DNA of 64,000 nt from Enoplolaimus lenunculus. Taxonomy: Eukaryota; Nematoda; Enoplea; Enoplida; Thoracostomopsidae. The position numbers and the translations under genes are program-made. Below, in pieces: positions 1 through 12,345 of the stretch. The stretch is from assembly GCA_030248215.1 (NCBI GenBank), contig JASANG010000988.1, positions 45,440 to 109,439 on the forward strand, read 5' to 3'. A model generated the notes under the pieces. The model saw only the letters and a list, made by a program, of their open reading frames with translations. It was not told the DNA's origin and did no database searches. Every line of letters begins with the position of its first letter. Position 1 is the first letter of the stretch.

Positions 1-820
1 CACACAAAATAAATTGTCTTATATTCAAGAAACGTTGTTTGAAATTTAAGACAATTTATGTCTTAATACGTACTCCAGACATATATGTCTCGAATTCCAG
101 ACTTACATTTCTGAAACATAAAGACAAATATGTTTGAAATACAAGAAAAATATGTTGCACGAAAATGACTCCACAATTGGCAGCTAAAGTCCAACCAAAT
201 AACCTAATTTTACAACCTAAGATACGTTCAAGACGTAAACTTTGATTGACGGAGCTTGAACTCAACCCGAAATACCTTAAAAATTCAATTATTTATGTAC
301 ACGCTTGAGAATATAAACGGAGCGACTTTTTACATGTATTAAAATATGAAAATTAATTTTTAAAAATATAAGGCAACTCTTTCTTGAAAGGAAGAAATTT
401 ACGTCTTATAAATTGCCAACAGTAATTTTTGAACATAAAACATTTATGTTTTATACATCTCAGACACAGATTTCTGAGCTATTTAAGGTTATTGTCTAAA
501 ATACAAGACATTTATGTTTTGAAAATTTAAGAAAGTTCAAAGAATTTTCGTTTTCTGCGAATACTATTGAAGCATGCAAAAATTCACTTGGTCTTCTAAA
601 CTTTTAAGGAAAAATGGAGCCAAAAATGCACCCACAATTGTTGAAACGGTCAGCGTAAAAATAACGAAATTTTTTATTAAATTGAAACAGAACCAAAACA
701 GACACTGATTTTATCTGGAAACTGATATCCAGACCGTGATATTTTCACTGCAAAGGTAAGGGGAACAAACAACGCATATATTTGAATTTTTGGAAAAAAT
801 TGATTTTTAAGGTCCCAAGG
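1..820. other. AT-rich stretch without a recognisable gene
   Basis: Only short open frames with no domain, no splice context and no codon signal are visible on either strand. Short motifs around 'agacatttatgt' recur several times in the first 550 bases and suggest decayed low-copy repeats. I see no RNA gene. Confidence 0.5.
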
Positions 821-1132
821 TCATCCTTGGGACCCAAATATTTTTTTGACAAAAAGATTGTCAAAAAGTATACTATTAATGCAGCTTGCGAAGCTGAGCC
901 GAATGGTGTTAAATTTTCCGCAATCAGACGACTGGATAACGAGTTATCGTCAAATAACGTATTTGGTGCCCTGCCAACGATTTCGGTCGGCGCCAAATCA
1001 GTTTATTTGACCATAATTCGTTAACCAATGGTCAGATTGCAAAAATTTAACACCGTTACACTCAGCTCCGCAAGCTGCATCAAATGGTATATAATTTGTC
1101 AAACTTTTGTGGCAAAAATTTTTGAGTCCCTA
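821..1132. repeat. Fold-back (long inverted repeat) element
   Basis: The two halves are imperfect reverse complements. The left arm reads through 'gcagcttgcgaagctgag' and 'ggtgttaaattttccgcaat'; the right arm carries 'attgcaaaaatttaacacc' and 'ctcagctccgcaagctgc'. The outer ends are 'gggacccaaatat' and 'atttttgagtccc'. Arms are about 100 bp and the centre is also partly palindromic, so the whole ~310 bp could fold on itself. No coding capacity or clear target duplication is seen. It is best read as a miniature inverted-repeat element of unknown superfamily. Confidence 0.6.
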
Positions 1133-4099
1133 CAGATGCGAAGTTTTGATACGACGAAAGGTTTTAGACCGTTCAGGACTTAGACTAATTTTCTGTGAGT
1201 GTAACTAAAACAATTACTGTGTCGCTACGAGTGAAGCGCCCTGATCGTTCAAGGCACACCTTGGAGCAGAGGGAGGTTTCCATCGACACTGGGTTTAATA
1301 TATTAACTTTTCACTGTAATTTTCGCGTAATTGCAATGCTAGAATATAGCTCCAGCGGCTCAAACATAAATTTTATGGCTTTTGAATAGCGCCTGAAAAT
1401 CATGAAGTTAATCAAAGTAAAGAAAGACTATTGAATAATTTATGATTTACGTCGCCTTAAAATATTTTTGGTCCGTCGAAAATGCATGCAATTATTGTTC
1501 CGGCCCTAAGACATTCGTATAACTTTGGATCGATGAAAAAATATTTTTGCGATTGCAGAATAAGTTTAAATTTTAGCTTTTAAGGTCCCGTATATAGCGC
1601 TTTTTAGCTTTTGTATAGTTACTTTAATAAAGAACCACAAGAAAAATTGATTATTTGCCCGATTTAGTTGAAGCGTATTGTTCTATTAAAAATTTAATAG
1701 TTTTTTGTAAATGATTTTGTTTATTTTACGTTGTTGATTGAATGTTTGTTTAGCACATTTGACAGTTGCCCCGTCTCGTAAATCACCGATAGCTGTGAGT
1801 GCTAGTGTATGTAGCAGTAGCTTCATTCCGATTTCCCTTGTGTTCTGTGTGACATATCGCTGCTGGTGCCCGATGTACTCGTGTTCCTTCTTTTATATGC
1901 CGACATCGTCCGGTCTTGTTATTTCAATATCTGCATTACTGGTTGTTTTCTTTGAGAATACCAAATTTCCTACCAAATCAACCACTTATGTTGCTATTGA
2001 AATAGGTAAACAAAATTTACAACTTGGATGCAATTTCATTGATTTTGCATGGTCTTATATATTCTGAGGTGTTTGCGATCATGCATATACATACACCGAT
2101 ATAGATGTACTTAGAAAATTTCTAATCAAAATAAAAATTACTTTCATATATAAAAGAACAGTGCAAACCATTTCTTGCAGATATAACTAGGGCCCATATT
2201 CTCAAATGTATATCGCAACTATCATCAGGTAGTAATAGGTTTTCAAACTTACTAACTGTTGCAGTTGTTGAACTCAAAATTGGTACAGCAGTATAGTAAA
2301 TCATATGCAAAAAATGTGCTGTATCATAAAGTCTCAGCATTTACTGGTTGGAAAGTTAAAAGACCTTTTACTAACTAGTAATAGGTGCTACACGCATTTG
2401 AAAATACGGGTAAAGATCTAAAATATTTTAGCATATAATAATTTTTTAGCTTGTCTGAACTAATTATCTCGGTTTGTTGTTGAATTTTCAATAAATTGCC
2501 CATTATCATGTGCTTTTGTCGATAGCGTCTATATTATTTAACTAATCTAAATTAGGGGTACTAGTGAAACGTTATTTTAGCAACCATGTTTAATTGCTGT
2601 TGTTTTGTTTTAGTCTTCATTGGTTTTTCATTTTCTATTGCTATCAATATATTACGTGTATCATGCAAGATCTAAACGAATGAGTCTATAAAGCAAACAA
2701 GCGGGCGGCGCTAACTACATTTAGGCCAGGCATGCGGCAACGATCCCATAATATTTATGAACTAAAATTTGATCAATTAAATGTCTATTTCGATAGCAAT
2801 TTCTTTTCTAAGTAAAAAAGTTTTTCACCTGGTTGCATAAAATAGGCGAAATTGTTGGTGTATTAGGATTGAGTGTGTTGGAAAGTTGGAAAAAGGATTG
2901 AGCAAGTGTAGTACTGGGTTTATTAAAGTGCTTGATACTCTATTGAGTTGCTGGCACGTAAATTTCCGGGCTAACGTAAGTTCTGGTTCGTTCTGGCCAG
3001 GCTGTAAACGGATAATAAAAGTAACAAAACGGAATGGAAATCGAATATTAAAGTGTGAAAGTTTCAAAAATGTTTTATCTTTTTATCAACACAATTAAGG
3101 CTTTCATTGATTCACCAGTCTTTCAAAAATTGCAATGTAAAATTAGCGGTTGCATTTAAGATATTGAATAAATTTTGTAATTTTATTCTATTTGGAATAT
3201 TAATTGCAACATTACTGTAAGAAAAATTGCGAGATATATACATGATTTATAATTCATTTCGAACGCAAAAATAGCTGAATTTCCGTTATTTCTATAACGG
3301 AAACGGAAACCGACTTTTACCGGAATCGGAAATGAATATCCGGTTACACCCTGTTTCCAAATAATGTATATGTACGCAGCGTAAAATCTTTAAATATTCA
3401 AATATCCTTGTTGCTTAGTTTGTTGTTTTAAAATGAAACTTTTCTTATTATTAGAAAAACTGCTTCCAACAATCGTCACACGTGATAAGTGAAATTAAAG
3501 TTTTATCGAAAGTGCACCTGATGGATTCTAACTCTGCTAACAATTAGCTTTCTTAACGTACCACCATAGTCCCTTGTGAGTACGGTTTACTCTTTCCCCC
3601 AAACAAACTTTCCGCATTGTCCACGCATTTCGAACGTGACCTTTTACACTTAAGCTTCATTCTGAAAATAAGGATAATTAAGTTTATAAGGTGATGTAAT
3701 AATATATTAAAACTATGTTATCAAACTTTCGCTTTCTATTAAATTTACTCTGGTGCCGGGGGCAGGAAGCAACAAGTATCCCTTTGGACATCACCATATA
3801 TATACGGACAATGAAGTGCCCGAACAAATATGTGTCCACTATTTAAAGTGTGTTTATCATACGTCTACAGAAATGAACTGTTAATTTAAATATTTGGTAT
3901 TGTAGATACAAAGGACAACGGATTAAGTCGAAAGCATAACACAGATTCGAAGAAAAGTTAGTTTATATATTATTATGCAAGCGCAAAGTATAGATTACCA
4001 AGTATTGTCCTGGTCATAATTTACTTGTCATGGTTGTTCAAAGACAAGGTTTAAACAATTCAATATTGTGCATGTAACAGAAAATTTCCCGCAATCCGA
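1133..4099. other. Long non-coding stretch upstream of the olfactomedin exons
   Basis: The stretch is AT-rich. Around 1160-1280 it shares a short degenerate repeat with 26030-26160. Around 3290-3350 there is a 'cggaaacggaaacc' motif also found near 7630-7720. It may contain 5' exons or introns of the olfactomedin gene. One weak exon candidate (about 1754-2005) is discussed under rejected items. No RNA gene is seen. Confidence 0.4.
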
Positions 4100-4190
4100 T
4101 TATTATTATTATTATTATTATTTTGTTATTATTATTATTATTGTTATTATTACTATTATTATTATTATTATTACTATTATCACTATATAT
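4100..4190 (+). repeat. (TTA)n microsatellite
   Basis: An interrupted ATT/TTA trinucleotide run with occasional TTG and TAC units. Conceptual translation gives a poly-leucine frame, which is an artefact of the repeat. It lies just upstream of the first recognised olfactomedin exon, probably within an intron. Confidence 0.9.
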
Positions 4191-4468
4191 TACATGTTTA
4201 AAACTGTACGTTAAAATGTTTTTTTCGTTTCACAGCACACCTCAGTTGTGCCCTATTGCACATAGTGCCGTAGTCAACCAATACTTTAGTTTTGTAGAAG
4301 GTTTATAGCTTAGCGGAGCCAAAACGTTTTCAGAACAAAACCAAAGTTCTCACTGCCCCTCAGTCTGTGGGTATTTTGCGCATGCGTTCACTATCATATA
4401 ATATTTTTGGTTTCTTCCAAAGTGCATTTATATTAAAATCATAACCACACGCAAAAAATTTATTTCAG

Positions 4469-6278
4469 CATGTCATTTACAATTTGGCAGACGAAAGTTG
4501 CATGCGAATATGTCAATCAAATACGGTGCATGGATGAAAGATATCGCCAGAAGTAGCAACAGTGCAACGTTGCCATTGTTAACTGGATACGAAGCGGATC
4601 ACAGGCGATTTGTCACTGAACATAAATCTGGACTGGTGTTGTACGAATATGCGAATGAAATTGCGCTACGTCATCGACGTGAAACTGATAAATACTATTT
4701 GCCCGTTCCATACGCATTTCAGGGAACTAATCATATTGTGTACAACGGGTCGTTTTATTATCATGCAGCAAATACTCAAAAAATTATTCGCTTCAATCTT
4801 GCAACATCCAAATTTGAAACGGTTAGTTTCAAATGCGACAGCACCCAGGGGGGGGGGGCGAATGCAACGGAAGAGATGGTACAAAAAAAAGTCCATTCTT
4901 GAAATTTCTGGAGAGAAAAACAAGGACTTTCAATAAAAAAATTTCAACTACTAAGACTGCGTAAAAGAAACTTTTACACGAGGTATCAAACACTCTTGAA
5001 AAGATTCCTGTAAACGCGCCTGGCGTGGAACCTTTGGTGTTATGTTACGCTTGATCCGCAAGCAAAAATTGTTACTAGAAAACGTAGGGATAGATAGAGC
5101 AACAAAACTTTTCCTAACGTAATCTTTTTTAATGCAGTCCCTAAATTTGTCGGCCAGTTCTCGAAGTTGGTTGTAAGAGGTAGCATTAGCGTCCGCTCGC
5201 CCCTGCAGCAGCGGTTGCGCCGGAGGGTTTTGACCTGGTTGATTTAGTAGCAATTATAATTTATCATGCAACCACACAAAAGAACGGGACAGCGAAAAAG
5301 GCAAATGATTTAATTGGAACGCTGTTCTTAAGTTTCGCCCTATTTATGTTCAAACGATTTGCATTCGTAAACGGACCCTCCATTGATTTGGGCTTATTTA
5401 TGAATATAGTACGATGATCATCTTAATGGCACATTACATTTCTCCCGGTACTAGAATTTCATAAACCCTGTAGTGCTGATATTCTCAAATCTGTGCAGCA
5501 CGTATCCACAGTTGATGATAGCTTATCTAATTTTAGAACAACATAACGGAACATTCCAAAAAGTGGCACTTTTTACATATTTGACTGCATGGTCTGATCC
5601 TGGTTGTGAGTAGAGTTAAAAAAATTTTATCTGCCGCAATGCGATTGTTTGAAAACATATTGCTAACTAATGATCTATGGACACATATCTGAGAATACGA
5701 GCATTAAGCTCAAAATGTTTGTTGTTCTTCAGATAAAATTACCGAACGCCAGTTATACTGGATCCGACAATTATTTGTATCCGAAAACGCAAACATATTT
5801 CGAGTTCGCAGTTGATCGGTTCGGCATCTGGGTCGTTTATCGGCATATTTCATCACCGTTTATTGGTATAAGTCAAATAGATGCTGAGAGCGGGCACATT
5901 GTTCGTTCTTGGTTGCTCGATATCAAAGTTGGTTCGTTTGAAAATACATTTATTGCCTGCGGAGTATTGTACGCTATCGAGAGCCTTTCTGTTCATGTGT
6001 CGCATATCAATTTTGTCTACAACTTACAATGCAACAAAGAGCTGAAAGCTGAAACAAACTATTTACCGTGGCGAAATTTAGCATATTCATCAGAAAGTAC
6101 TAAAACGAACGGCAGTATTTCGCATGGCGTTAATTCTCGAGAAATTGTATTTGGATCAAGCATGGTGGCATTTGATGCTGTGAGAAAAAAATTAATGATT
6201 TATGAAGAAGGAGGCATGCTTAGCACGGTCGATGTGAGAATGAAATGCCGATGTACTGAGCTTAAAAAATGTACTTGA
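4469..6278 (+). CDS. Olfactomedin-domain protein, last two exons (colmedin/gliomedin type?)
   Basis: Two exons are supported, 4469-4821 and 5733-6278. The first follows an acceptor ending 'tttatttcag', its donor is 'acg|gttagt', and the second acceptor is 'gttcttcag'; the junction keeps phase 0. The joined protein reads as a near-complete olfactomedin domain: GAWMKD near its start, LPVPYAFQGTNHIVYNG, SFYYH, FNLATSKFET, then NASYTGSDNYLY, FAVDRFGIWVVY and a cysteine near the C-terminus (MKCRC). These blocks are the signature of the five-bladed extracellular olfactomedin propeller, used in adhesion and receptor binding. The domain is C-terminal, as in nematode UNC-122/colmedins and vertebrate gliomedin, but no collagen or transmembrane exon is seen upstream, so the subfamily is a guess. 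The 5' exons are missing here. The intron holds a short poly-G run. An AATAAA lies about 225 bases after the stop. Confidence 0.85.
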
Positions 6279-6502
6279 ACTTTGCGTTTAGATACCACAG
6301 TCCCGCGATTAGAAGGATTAACGGGGGCGGCACCACCTCTTTACCACCGTCAGCTTTGTTCCTTTTGCCCTAAATTTACTATTCTACTGCACTAAAAGTT
6401 GTCCATGGTTTAGAACGAATATTCTTACCTCTTCCAGTTAGAATTCTTTTGCGGGGCTATTAAATTACCACTGTTGAAGTTCTTTGTATATAATTGGTTA
6501 GA

Positions 6503-6508
6503 AATAAA
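6503..6508 (+). terminator. Poly(A) signal of the olfactomedin gene
   Basis: AATAAA in 'gttagaaataaaaacc', about 225 bases past the olfactomedin stop codon and before the next repeat element. Confidence 0.55.
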
Positions 6509-6612
6509 AACCAAGTGTGCTTTACTGTACAGTTTTTAAGAGACGAAGCAACCAGAACTGTCATGGAATTGTTTTGGCATACGAAATGTCTAACATGAAA
6601 ATCTATGAACAG

Positions 6613-7141
6613 CAGGATACATCCGGGTGTCTGCCTCCGGCTCCAGCTCCGGCAGAAAATCGGCCTCCGGCTCCGGCTCCGGTAGAATTTTTGGCGGAGG
6701 TTCCGGCAATTTCGATAGTAAAATTTTACAAAATTTATCTGTTTAGGGCGTTTCGTTTTACTTTTGGCACAATTTTCAGGAAAATATTTCCAAAATATCG
6801 CAGAAAATTAGCTAAAAATCAAACAACTTAACAACATATTGCAGATATTGGCTAAAATTAACTAATTAACCATCATTTTTAATACCTAATTTTGCCTCAC
6901 CTTCCTCCTGCCTCACCTCCGGCTCCGGCAAGTTTCGTTGACCTCCGGCTCCGGCAAGTTTCGTTGACCTCCGGCTGCGGCAAGTTTCGTTGACCTCCGG
7001 CTCCGGTATTTTCCACCTCCGGTTGATTAACCATCATTTTTAGTACCTAATTTTGCCTCACCTCCCTCTTGCCTCCCATCCGACTCCGGCAAGTTTCGTT
7101 GACCTCCAGCTCCGTTATTTTCCACCTCCGGTTGCACCCTG
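6613..7141 (+). mobile_element. hAT-like non-autonomous element, copy 1
   Basis: The right end is 'cacctccggttgcaccctg' and the left end is a degraded inverse of it. The flanks are 'atgaacag' and 'atggacag', an 8-bp target duplication with one mismatch. The interior carries reiterated 'cctccggctccggcaagttt' units and a shared AT-rich core. Two more copies lie at 24.1 and 26.4 kb. CAG-type ends plus an 8-bp duplication are typical of the hAT superfamily. It has no coding capacity. Confidence 0.7.
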
Positions 7142-7149
7142 ATGGACAG

Positions 7150-8333
7150 TGCCGAACAAAGCTAAAACAGTTTGGATAAATTTCTCTTAATTGAGTACGT
7201 GGCGCCGATCAATTCCTATATCAGATATCGGTGCTGAGCAAATTACCATAGTTACAATTGCAATAGTACTAAAGTAAAATCATAAACTGAAATTAGCTGA
7301 TTCTAGTCCCACAGAAAAACGTTCCGCGCCTGACCTTTACGTGGGCCGCAATTTTTGACCTAATATCATTAAAAGTTGTTTTCAATTTAAATATTTCAGT
7401 GTCCAAGGTGTTAGGCGACTTTAATTGTCACCTAGAGTTGCACCCTTTTCTTGAGATATTTTTTTAAGTTTAGAAAAATCTTTCGTATTTACTCAGATGC
7501 TATTATGTTTTTAAATGTTAAAAAATAAAGCTATTCTGTTCAATTTTATCCAAAAATGCGATAGTATTTAACCGATTTTAGGATGTTTGGGGACTGGAGA
7601 ATCCAAAGTTTCGTCATACGTTACTCAAGACAATGGTGTAACCAGATATATGTTTCGGTTTCCAGTCAAAATACGTGTCCGTTTCTGTTTCCGTGATCGA
7701 AATAACAGCAATTCTGTTATTTTACTACGTTCTAAATTATAGATCACGTGTATATATTGCATATTGGCTGAAAGCTTCGATAGGACGTACCCGATAATCT
7801 TATTTAAATTAAATTAGTATCAAGTATGTTACAGTTCAGAAATACTGAAGCTATTTCAAAACATAGTTTTTCGCCAGCAATTGTTAATCTTGCGCAAAAT
7901 TAGTGATAAGTTTATTCCAAACATAATAAGTTCTAAATACTACTTAGTTTCTGAGCAGGACTTATACCTTAAACTAAAATTAAGTTTAACTTAAGCTCGC
8001 CCTATTAAACTTAAAAATATGTTAATTTAATGAAAATTCAAGATTAGTTAGTCCGTCCAGCCATTTAAGTATTACTTAATCTCACATTCCAGTTTAGTTA
8101 AGCTAGGTATAATTTAAGTTTAAAATTTTCGAGGATAGTTTACGCATGACATTAAACCGAAAACATGCGCTAGAAAAATCAAGCATATAGATAGACATAT
8201 CTGCTTCTAAGCGGATAAGTTTCTACGTATCTTTTGCAAAGTCGTTTATTCTAAAATGCCACTGTTTTACATGTGCAGGAAACAGCTGATGCGCAACTTT
8301 GAAATGTATAGCGCATTGTGTTTAATATTTTTA
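7150..8333. other. AT-rich intergenic stretch
   Basis: I see no gene. A fragment around 7315-7345 (containing 'gaaaaacgttccgcgcc') resembles the flank of the TTAGGC-like dispersed repeat seen at 12.3 and 55.6 kb. Around 7630-7720 there are degenerate 'gtttccgtttc' motifs shared with 3.3 kb. The region downstream of the K2P stop (about 8150-8333) would be its 3' untranslated region. Confidence 0.45.
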
Positions 8334-10231
8334 TTAGTCGTCTGCTTCGTCGCAAAATGGAATTTCACCATTTTCAACGTCAACATTAACAAAACACTCT
8401 GGTCTCACTGGCTCAGGCTGTACAATCGTTTTGACTGGTAGCGTATTTTCAACTGCATTTTCAACGTAATCATCTAAATTGTTAATTACATGATCGATAT
8501 CATCTTGTGAAACTGGCATTTGTTTGACTACGTTTTGTACGAGCGATTTGATTGTTACACGTTTGTTACCAATCCAAATATGTTGTTCGCCAAATCGTTT
8601 CAACTTTCGGCCGAAATACTGCATTTTGCGTAAATATTCTGCGCTAAGATCAATCATCATCGTTGTAATTACTAGGCCTAACATCAGATACAAATATGTG
8701 AACACAAAATAATTGTGATTTTTTGGATATATATCGCCAAAACCAATCGTTGTTAAACTAATTACTGTGAAATACGCTGCGTTCCATGAACTCATATCGT
8801 GTTCCCATCGAGGTAACAATAAGACGCCCAAAATGACCCACGAAACAAAAAGTAAACAAATAAAATATTTCGAAAAGCGGATACTGGAATCAACCAGTTC
8901 GCTGTCGTTACAATCAACGTCCGCGTTGCGTTTTAGCAACTGATCTGGTGGAGTCGTTTGTGGTGATGTTTCGCTAAGTTGCTCGAAATCATGAAGATCG
9001 CTTATGGAATTACGTGTTCCAGTGGCCACTTTCATTAATTTTGATGATGCTATATTGCAACATATCTTGTTGAAAATAAACCATTTGCCCAAACGAAACG
9101 GACGTCGCCTTTGGAACCAGTATTTTCGGTGCATGTGAGTAATCGCTTCGTTTAAAAGGCGTCCAATATTTGCAAGACCAAGATAGCCCAATGGGATGCC
9201 GACAATCGCGTATATCATAGTAAATCCTTGACCATAAATAGTTTTTGGAGTGATATAACCGTATCCTAAAAACGATCAACTGATAAACTGCATAATTTAA
9301 TGAAAGATTGTAGTTTTGTGGCAAAGAGTTCCGATCTTCAAAGATAAAATAAACTTTTTGAAATATTAGGCGAAAACAAGTCAGTGTTATTTCACTGCAT
9401 TCAAAAGATGTTTCCGATTTTTTCAAAAACTACGAAAAACTTGCTTGTTAAGACTGTTATACTGTAGTGAGCCGAATAACAGGGGCACTGATATTTATTT
9501 GGCTTCTCCAGAGGGTACCCGTTGATATTCGGTTGCGGACTGTTATTAATTTTGAACCCATGCTCCGCAACCCTTCGGTATTGATATATATCCGGTACTG
9601 CAAGTCCGTTGAATTAAACGTTTGTCTTGTACCAAAAGCGTGAGCGATAATGCAAGTTGTATGTACTTAGGAATATACTTTGAAAACTGAAGTATGCTTT
9701 AAAGTACCGAACTCAATTTTATTTGGGCCTGGAGTTCTTTATGCATTAACATTAGGAACAACTGACATTGTGGACTCCAATTAGGGTTTACGGACTCTAA
9801 TCCGCTTACGGACTCTTATTAGGGATACGGACACCTATTGATTGGGCCTCGAAATGGGGACCCCCTCTTATTACCCCTCTTATTCGGGTCAATACAGTAC
9901 ATAGCTCATACTTACCAACCGTTGTTACAATACTGAAGGTAAAGATAAATGCATCAGCAAACGTCCACTGTGGTGAAAAGGAATCATTGCTTCTTATCAA
10001 ATACTGCAAATCGCGACCTTTTTCAGAATAACGGAAATTATTATGTGCAGCAACCGATGTCTCTGATGCGTCTGTAGATTTTGGTTGACAAATGATACTG
10101 CGTTGCCAATCCTGTTTGCCAGAGTCCGGTGTATCAACGTTGTGTTCGAGTTGAACTATCACAACAGCGCCCAGTGCTAGATAAACAACTGTCAAAACCA
10201 GCAAAAATAGCGGAAATGGGACTTTGAGCAC
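8334..10231 (-). CDS. Two-pore-domain potassium channel (K2P/TWK), two exons, N-terminus missing
   Basis: Reading on the minus strand, one exon runs 10231-9916 (acceptor 'ttgtttcag', donor 'ggttg|gtaag') and the last exon runs 9265-8334 (acceptor 'tttttag'). They join in phase 1 to restore the first pore filter TVGYGYITP. The first exon gives transmembrane helix M1 (VPFPLFLLVLTVVYLALGAV), a long extracellular cap loop and pore helix 1. The second gives M2 (FTMIYAIVGIPLGYLGLANI), a cytosolic loop, M3 (YFICLLFVSWVILGVLLL), the second pore TTIGFGDIYP, M4 and a roughly 90-residue acidic tail ending CDEADD. Both filters and four helices are present, so the channel core is intact. About 415 residues are visible. 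An upstream exon with the start codon must lie beyond 10231, but I could not place it. The intron contains a TA-flanked miniature element (9462-9897). Confidence 0.9.
9462..9897 (+). mobile_element. TA-flanked miniature inverted-repeat element, copy 1 (in K2P intron)
   Basis: It begins 'ctgtagtgagccgaataac' and ends 'ttattcgggtcaatacag', inverted repeats flanked by TA on both sides (9460-9461 and 9898-9899). The 436-bp interior has no coding capacity but contains diagnostic blocks such as 'tatttatttggc' and 'cggactcttattaggg' shared with four other copies in the window. The TA target and end type suggest a Tc1/mariner or pogo-like transposase acting in trans. It lies wholly within the K2P intron, so it should be removed on splicing. 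Confidence 0.8.
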
Positions 10232-10336
10232 CTGAAACAAAAAGTGTTGTAAACCTAGAAACACATACAAATAAACCCCGAACCATGATGGTGTTGGTTT
10301 ATCAACGAGCCTAAATACGATAATTAGGGCCCGCAT

Positions 10337-11179
10337 ATAAGGTTAGGTCCTGGCACGTGAGCCTAAGCCACATATCCTTAGAATGCGGTCATTAGTATTT
10401 CAATACCATTAGAGAATTAGAAGCATAATATGGCGTTACTTCATTTTTCGTACTATTCGAGTTTCACTAAATTAGCAACAATAATTTAATCAGTTTTACT
10501 TTGTCGTATTTTACACAGGTTGGCTTTTTGAGCCTATATTTAGTATGAATAAATTGTGTATATTAGGTATATATTAGAACCAGTACCCATTTATTTATCC
10601 CGCTTTATTTAATATTTCCCAAAATTGATACCCATAGTAGAAGAGATATTAAAACGCAGGCATATGAAACAAAACCTAATTACCTAATGCATATCATACA
10701 AAATAGAATGCTAATTAACATCGGATGAGTAACCTAAATATGTCGAACGGGCACTCCCTTCAGCGGATAACCAGAGATAGCTGTTTTATGCCTTTCCGGT
10801 AAACATCACTGACCGTTCAGGTTTCCGAACGCAAGTATCGAGTTTACCGCTATCGTTATGTCCATATAGTTTGTTGTAGGAGCAAGAACCATGTATTTAA
10901 CTGTTATACTCAAATGTCCATTTATTTGTTTCCGTAATTTTTGCTATCCATTTACATCATTATACAAATAGTAAATAAATTACAGCAACAGTAAAATTTC
11001 TCAACCTCTATTTATTACCAAAAATGCCATTCACTGCGCAGTTGTGGTAAACTACCTTTATAGTATCCGCGCGGCATAGGAAGCAGTTGAGCAATAGGTT
11101 ATAAGTCATGATAATTAAGTAAACACATGGATAAATTATTTAAACAAAACAACTTTGTTCGACGAAAAAATAACATTTA
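10337..11179. other. Upstream region of the K2P gene without a recognised exon
   Basis: AT-rich DNA. The K2P start exon is expected on the minus strand somewhere upstream, but no short exon here can be defended by eye. No repeats of note. Confidence 0.4.
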
Positions 11180-11550
11180 CTGTAGTGACCCGAATAAGAG
11201 GGGTCCCGATTTTAAGTTCGAATCAATAAGAGTCCGTATCCCTAATAAGAGTCTGTAAGCGAATAGTCCGTAAACCCTAATTAAAGTCCATAAATGCCAA
11301 TTATCCCAATTGTAGTGTATAAATGACTTCAGGATCAAATCAAGTTGAGTTCGAAACTTTAAAGCGCGCTTAACTTTTGAATATACATTCCTAAGTATAG
11401 TCTTGCATTATCGCTCAAGCTAATTCAACGGATAACTGCAGTACCAGATACATATCAGCAGCGAGGGGTGGTGGAGCCTGGGTTAAAAATAAATAACAGT
11501 CGGTAGCCGAATAACAGGGGGTACCTTCTGAAGAGGTCAAATAACGTTTT
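11180..11550 (-). mobile_element. TA-flanked miniature element, copy 2 (one end lost)
   Basis: It starts after TA with 'ctgtagtgacccgaataaga' and runs in the opposite orientation to the 9.5-kb copy. The interior blocks 'ggataactgcagtaccaga' and 'cagtcggtagccgaataaca' are recognisable, but the far terminal repeat is missing. Confidence 0.7.
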
Positions 11551-12164
11551 AAAAATAAACAAGCAGAGTAATACATGTGTCATAGGCTATTCTGCTATTC
11601 ACACCAATTGCTAATTGCCCTTTTACAATCTGTTGGCTTAGCATAGCAGACTGGCTGAGGGCAATTATTAATTGGACTGAGTAGCAGATTGGCCTACAAC
11701 AAATATACAATTATTTCCAAAGCTTCATGAAGCTAGCATGCTTGACATGTCCGAGGTTGATGATGGCCGATGCGGTTTAATAATTATGAGGCGAGTATGT
11801 GAGTGGTGAGCAAACGTTCACAAATGGTACTGTAAATACGTTGCAGTAAAAATGTATCAGGTTGATTTAACTAAATTGCTTTTATTTCCTTTCGCCGCCA
11901 AAAACATTTCGATGTTATTTGCTTAGCTGCAGACCATACTAATATACTTTTTACGTAATATCTCAGTTTTGGAAAAAAACAATTTTATACAACAAAATAA
12001 CGCCGCAGAGCAAGCGAATGTTACGTTATGGCACAATAACGTGGCGATGCTTAATGTAATAAAACAAAATTGAAAATCTGACTGCTGTTTTGTAAAGAAC
12101 GAAAATAATTGGTTCCAAATTTACTCAGTGTTGGCTTGATTAGTCAGAGAAGAAGCATATTCCT

Positions 12165-12345
12165 AAGGCTAAGTCTAAACTTAAGCCTAAGCCTAACCGT
12201 AAGGATGAGCCTATTCCTAAGCCTAACCCTAAGCTGAAACAAAAAAGTAAGTCCAAAGCTTATTAACTTGACAGCTCTACAGGAAAACGTTCCGGCTCTG
12301 TTCTATACATGAGCCGAGTTAAGCTTAGGCTTAGAAATACGCTTA
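12165..12345. repeat. Dispersed repeat with TTAGGC-like hexamer core
   Basis: Degenerate hexamers 'aagcctaagcctaa' (GCCTAA, the complement of TTAGGC) and, on the other side of an AT-rich spacer, 'aagcttaggcttag' in opposite orientation. Between them is a motif 'acgttccggctctgttctat' that recurs near other such clusters. It looks like a small inverted-repeat element whose arms contain telomere-like hexamers. Confidence 0.55.

Noticed and set aside
1754-2005. Possible exon on the + strand, following 'tttgtttag' and ending before 'gtaaac', with a hydrophobic Ser/Cys-rich translation
   Set aside because: Splice-like ends and hydrophobicity alone are weak, no domain is visible, and the frame does not connect clearly to the olfactomedin exons.
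4123-4308. Poly-leucine open frame
   Set aside because: Direct translation of the TTA microsatellite.
4951-5253. 100-codon minus-strand open frame in the olfactomedin intron
   Set aside because: Protein-like in places, but no start context, domain or second copy supports it; could be a decayed repeat.
12165-12245. Interstitial telomere (chromosome fusion point)
   Set aside because: The hexamers are degenerate and short, and recur with shared flanks at many places, which fits a dispersed repeat better than a fusion scar.
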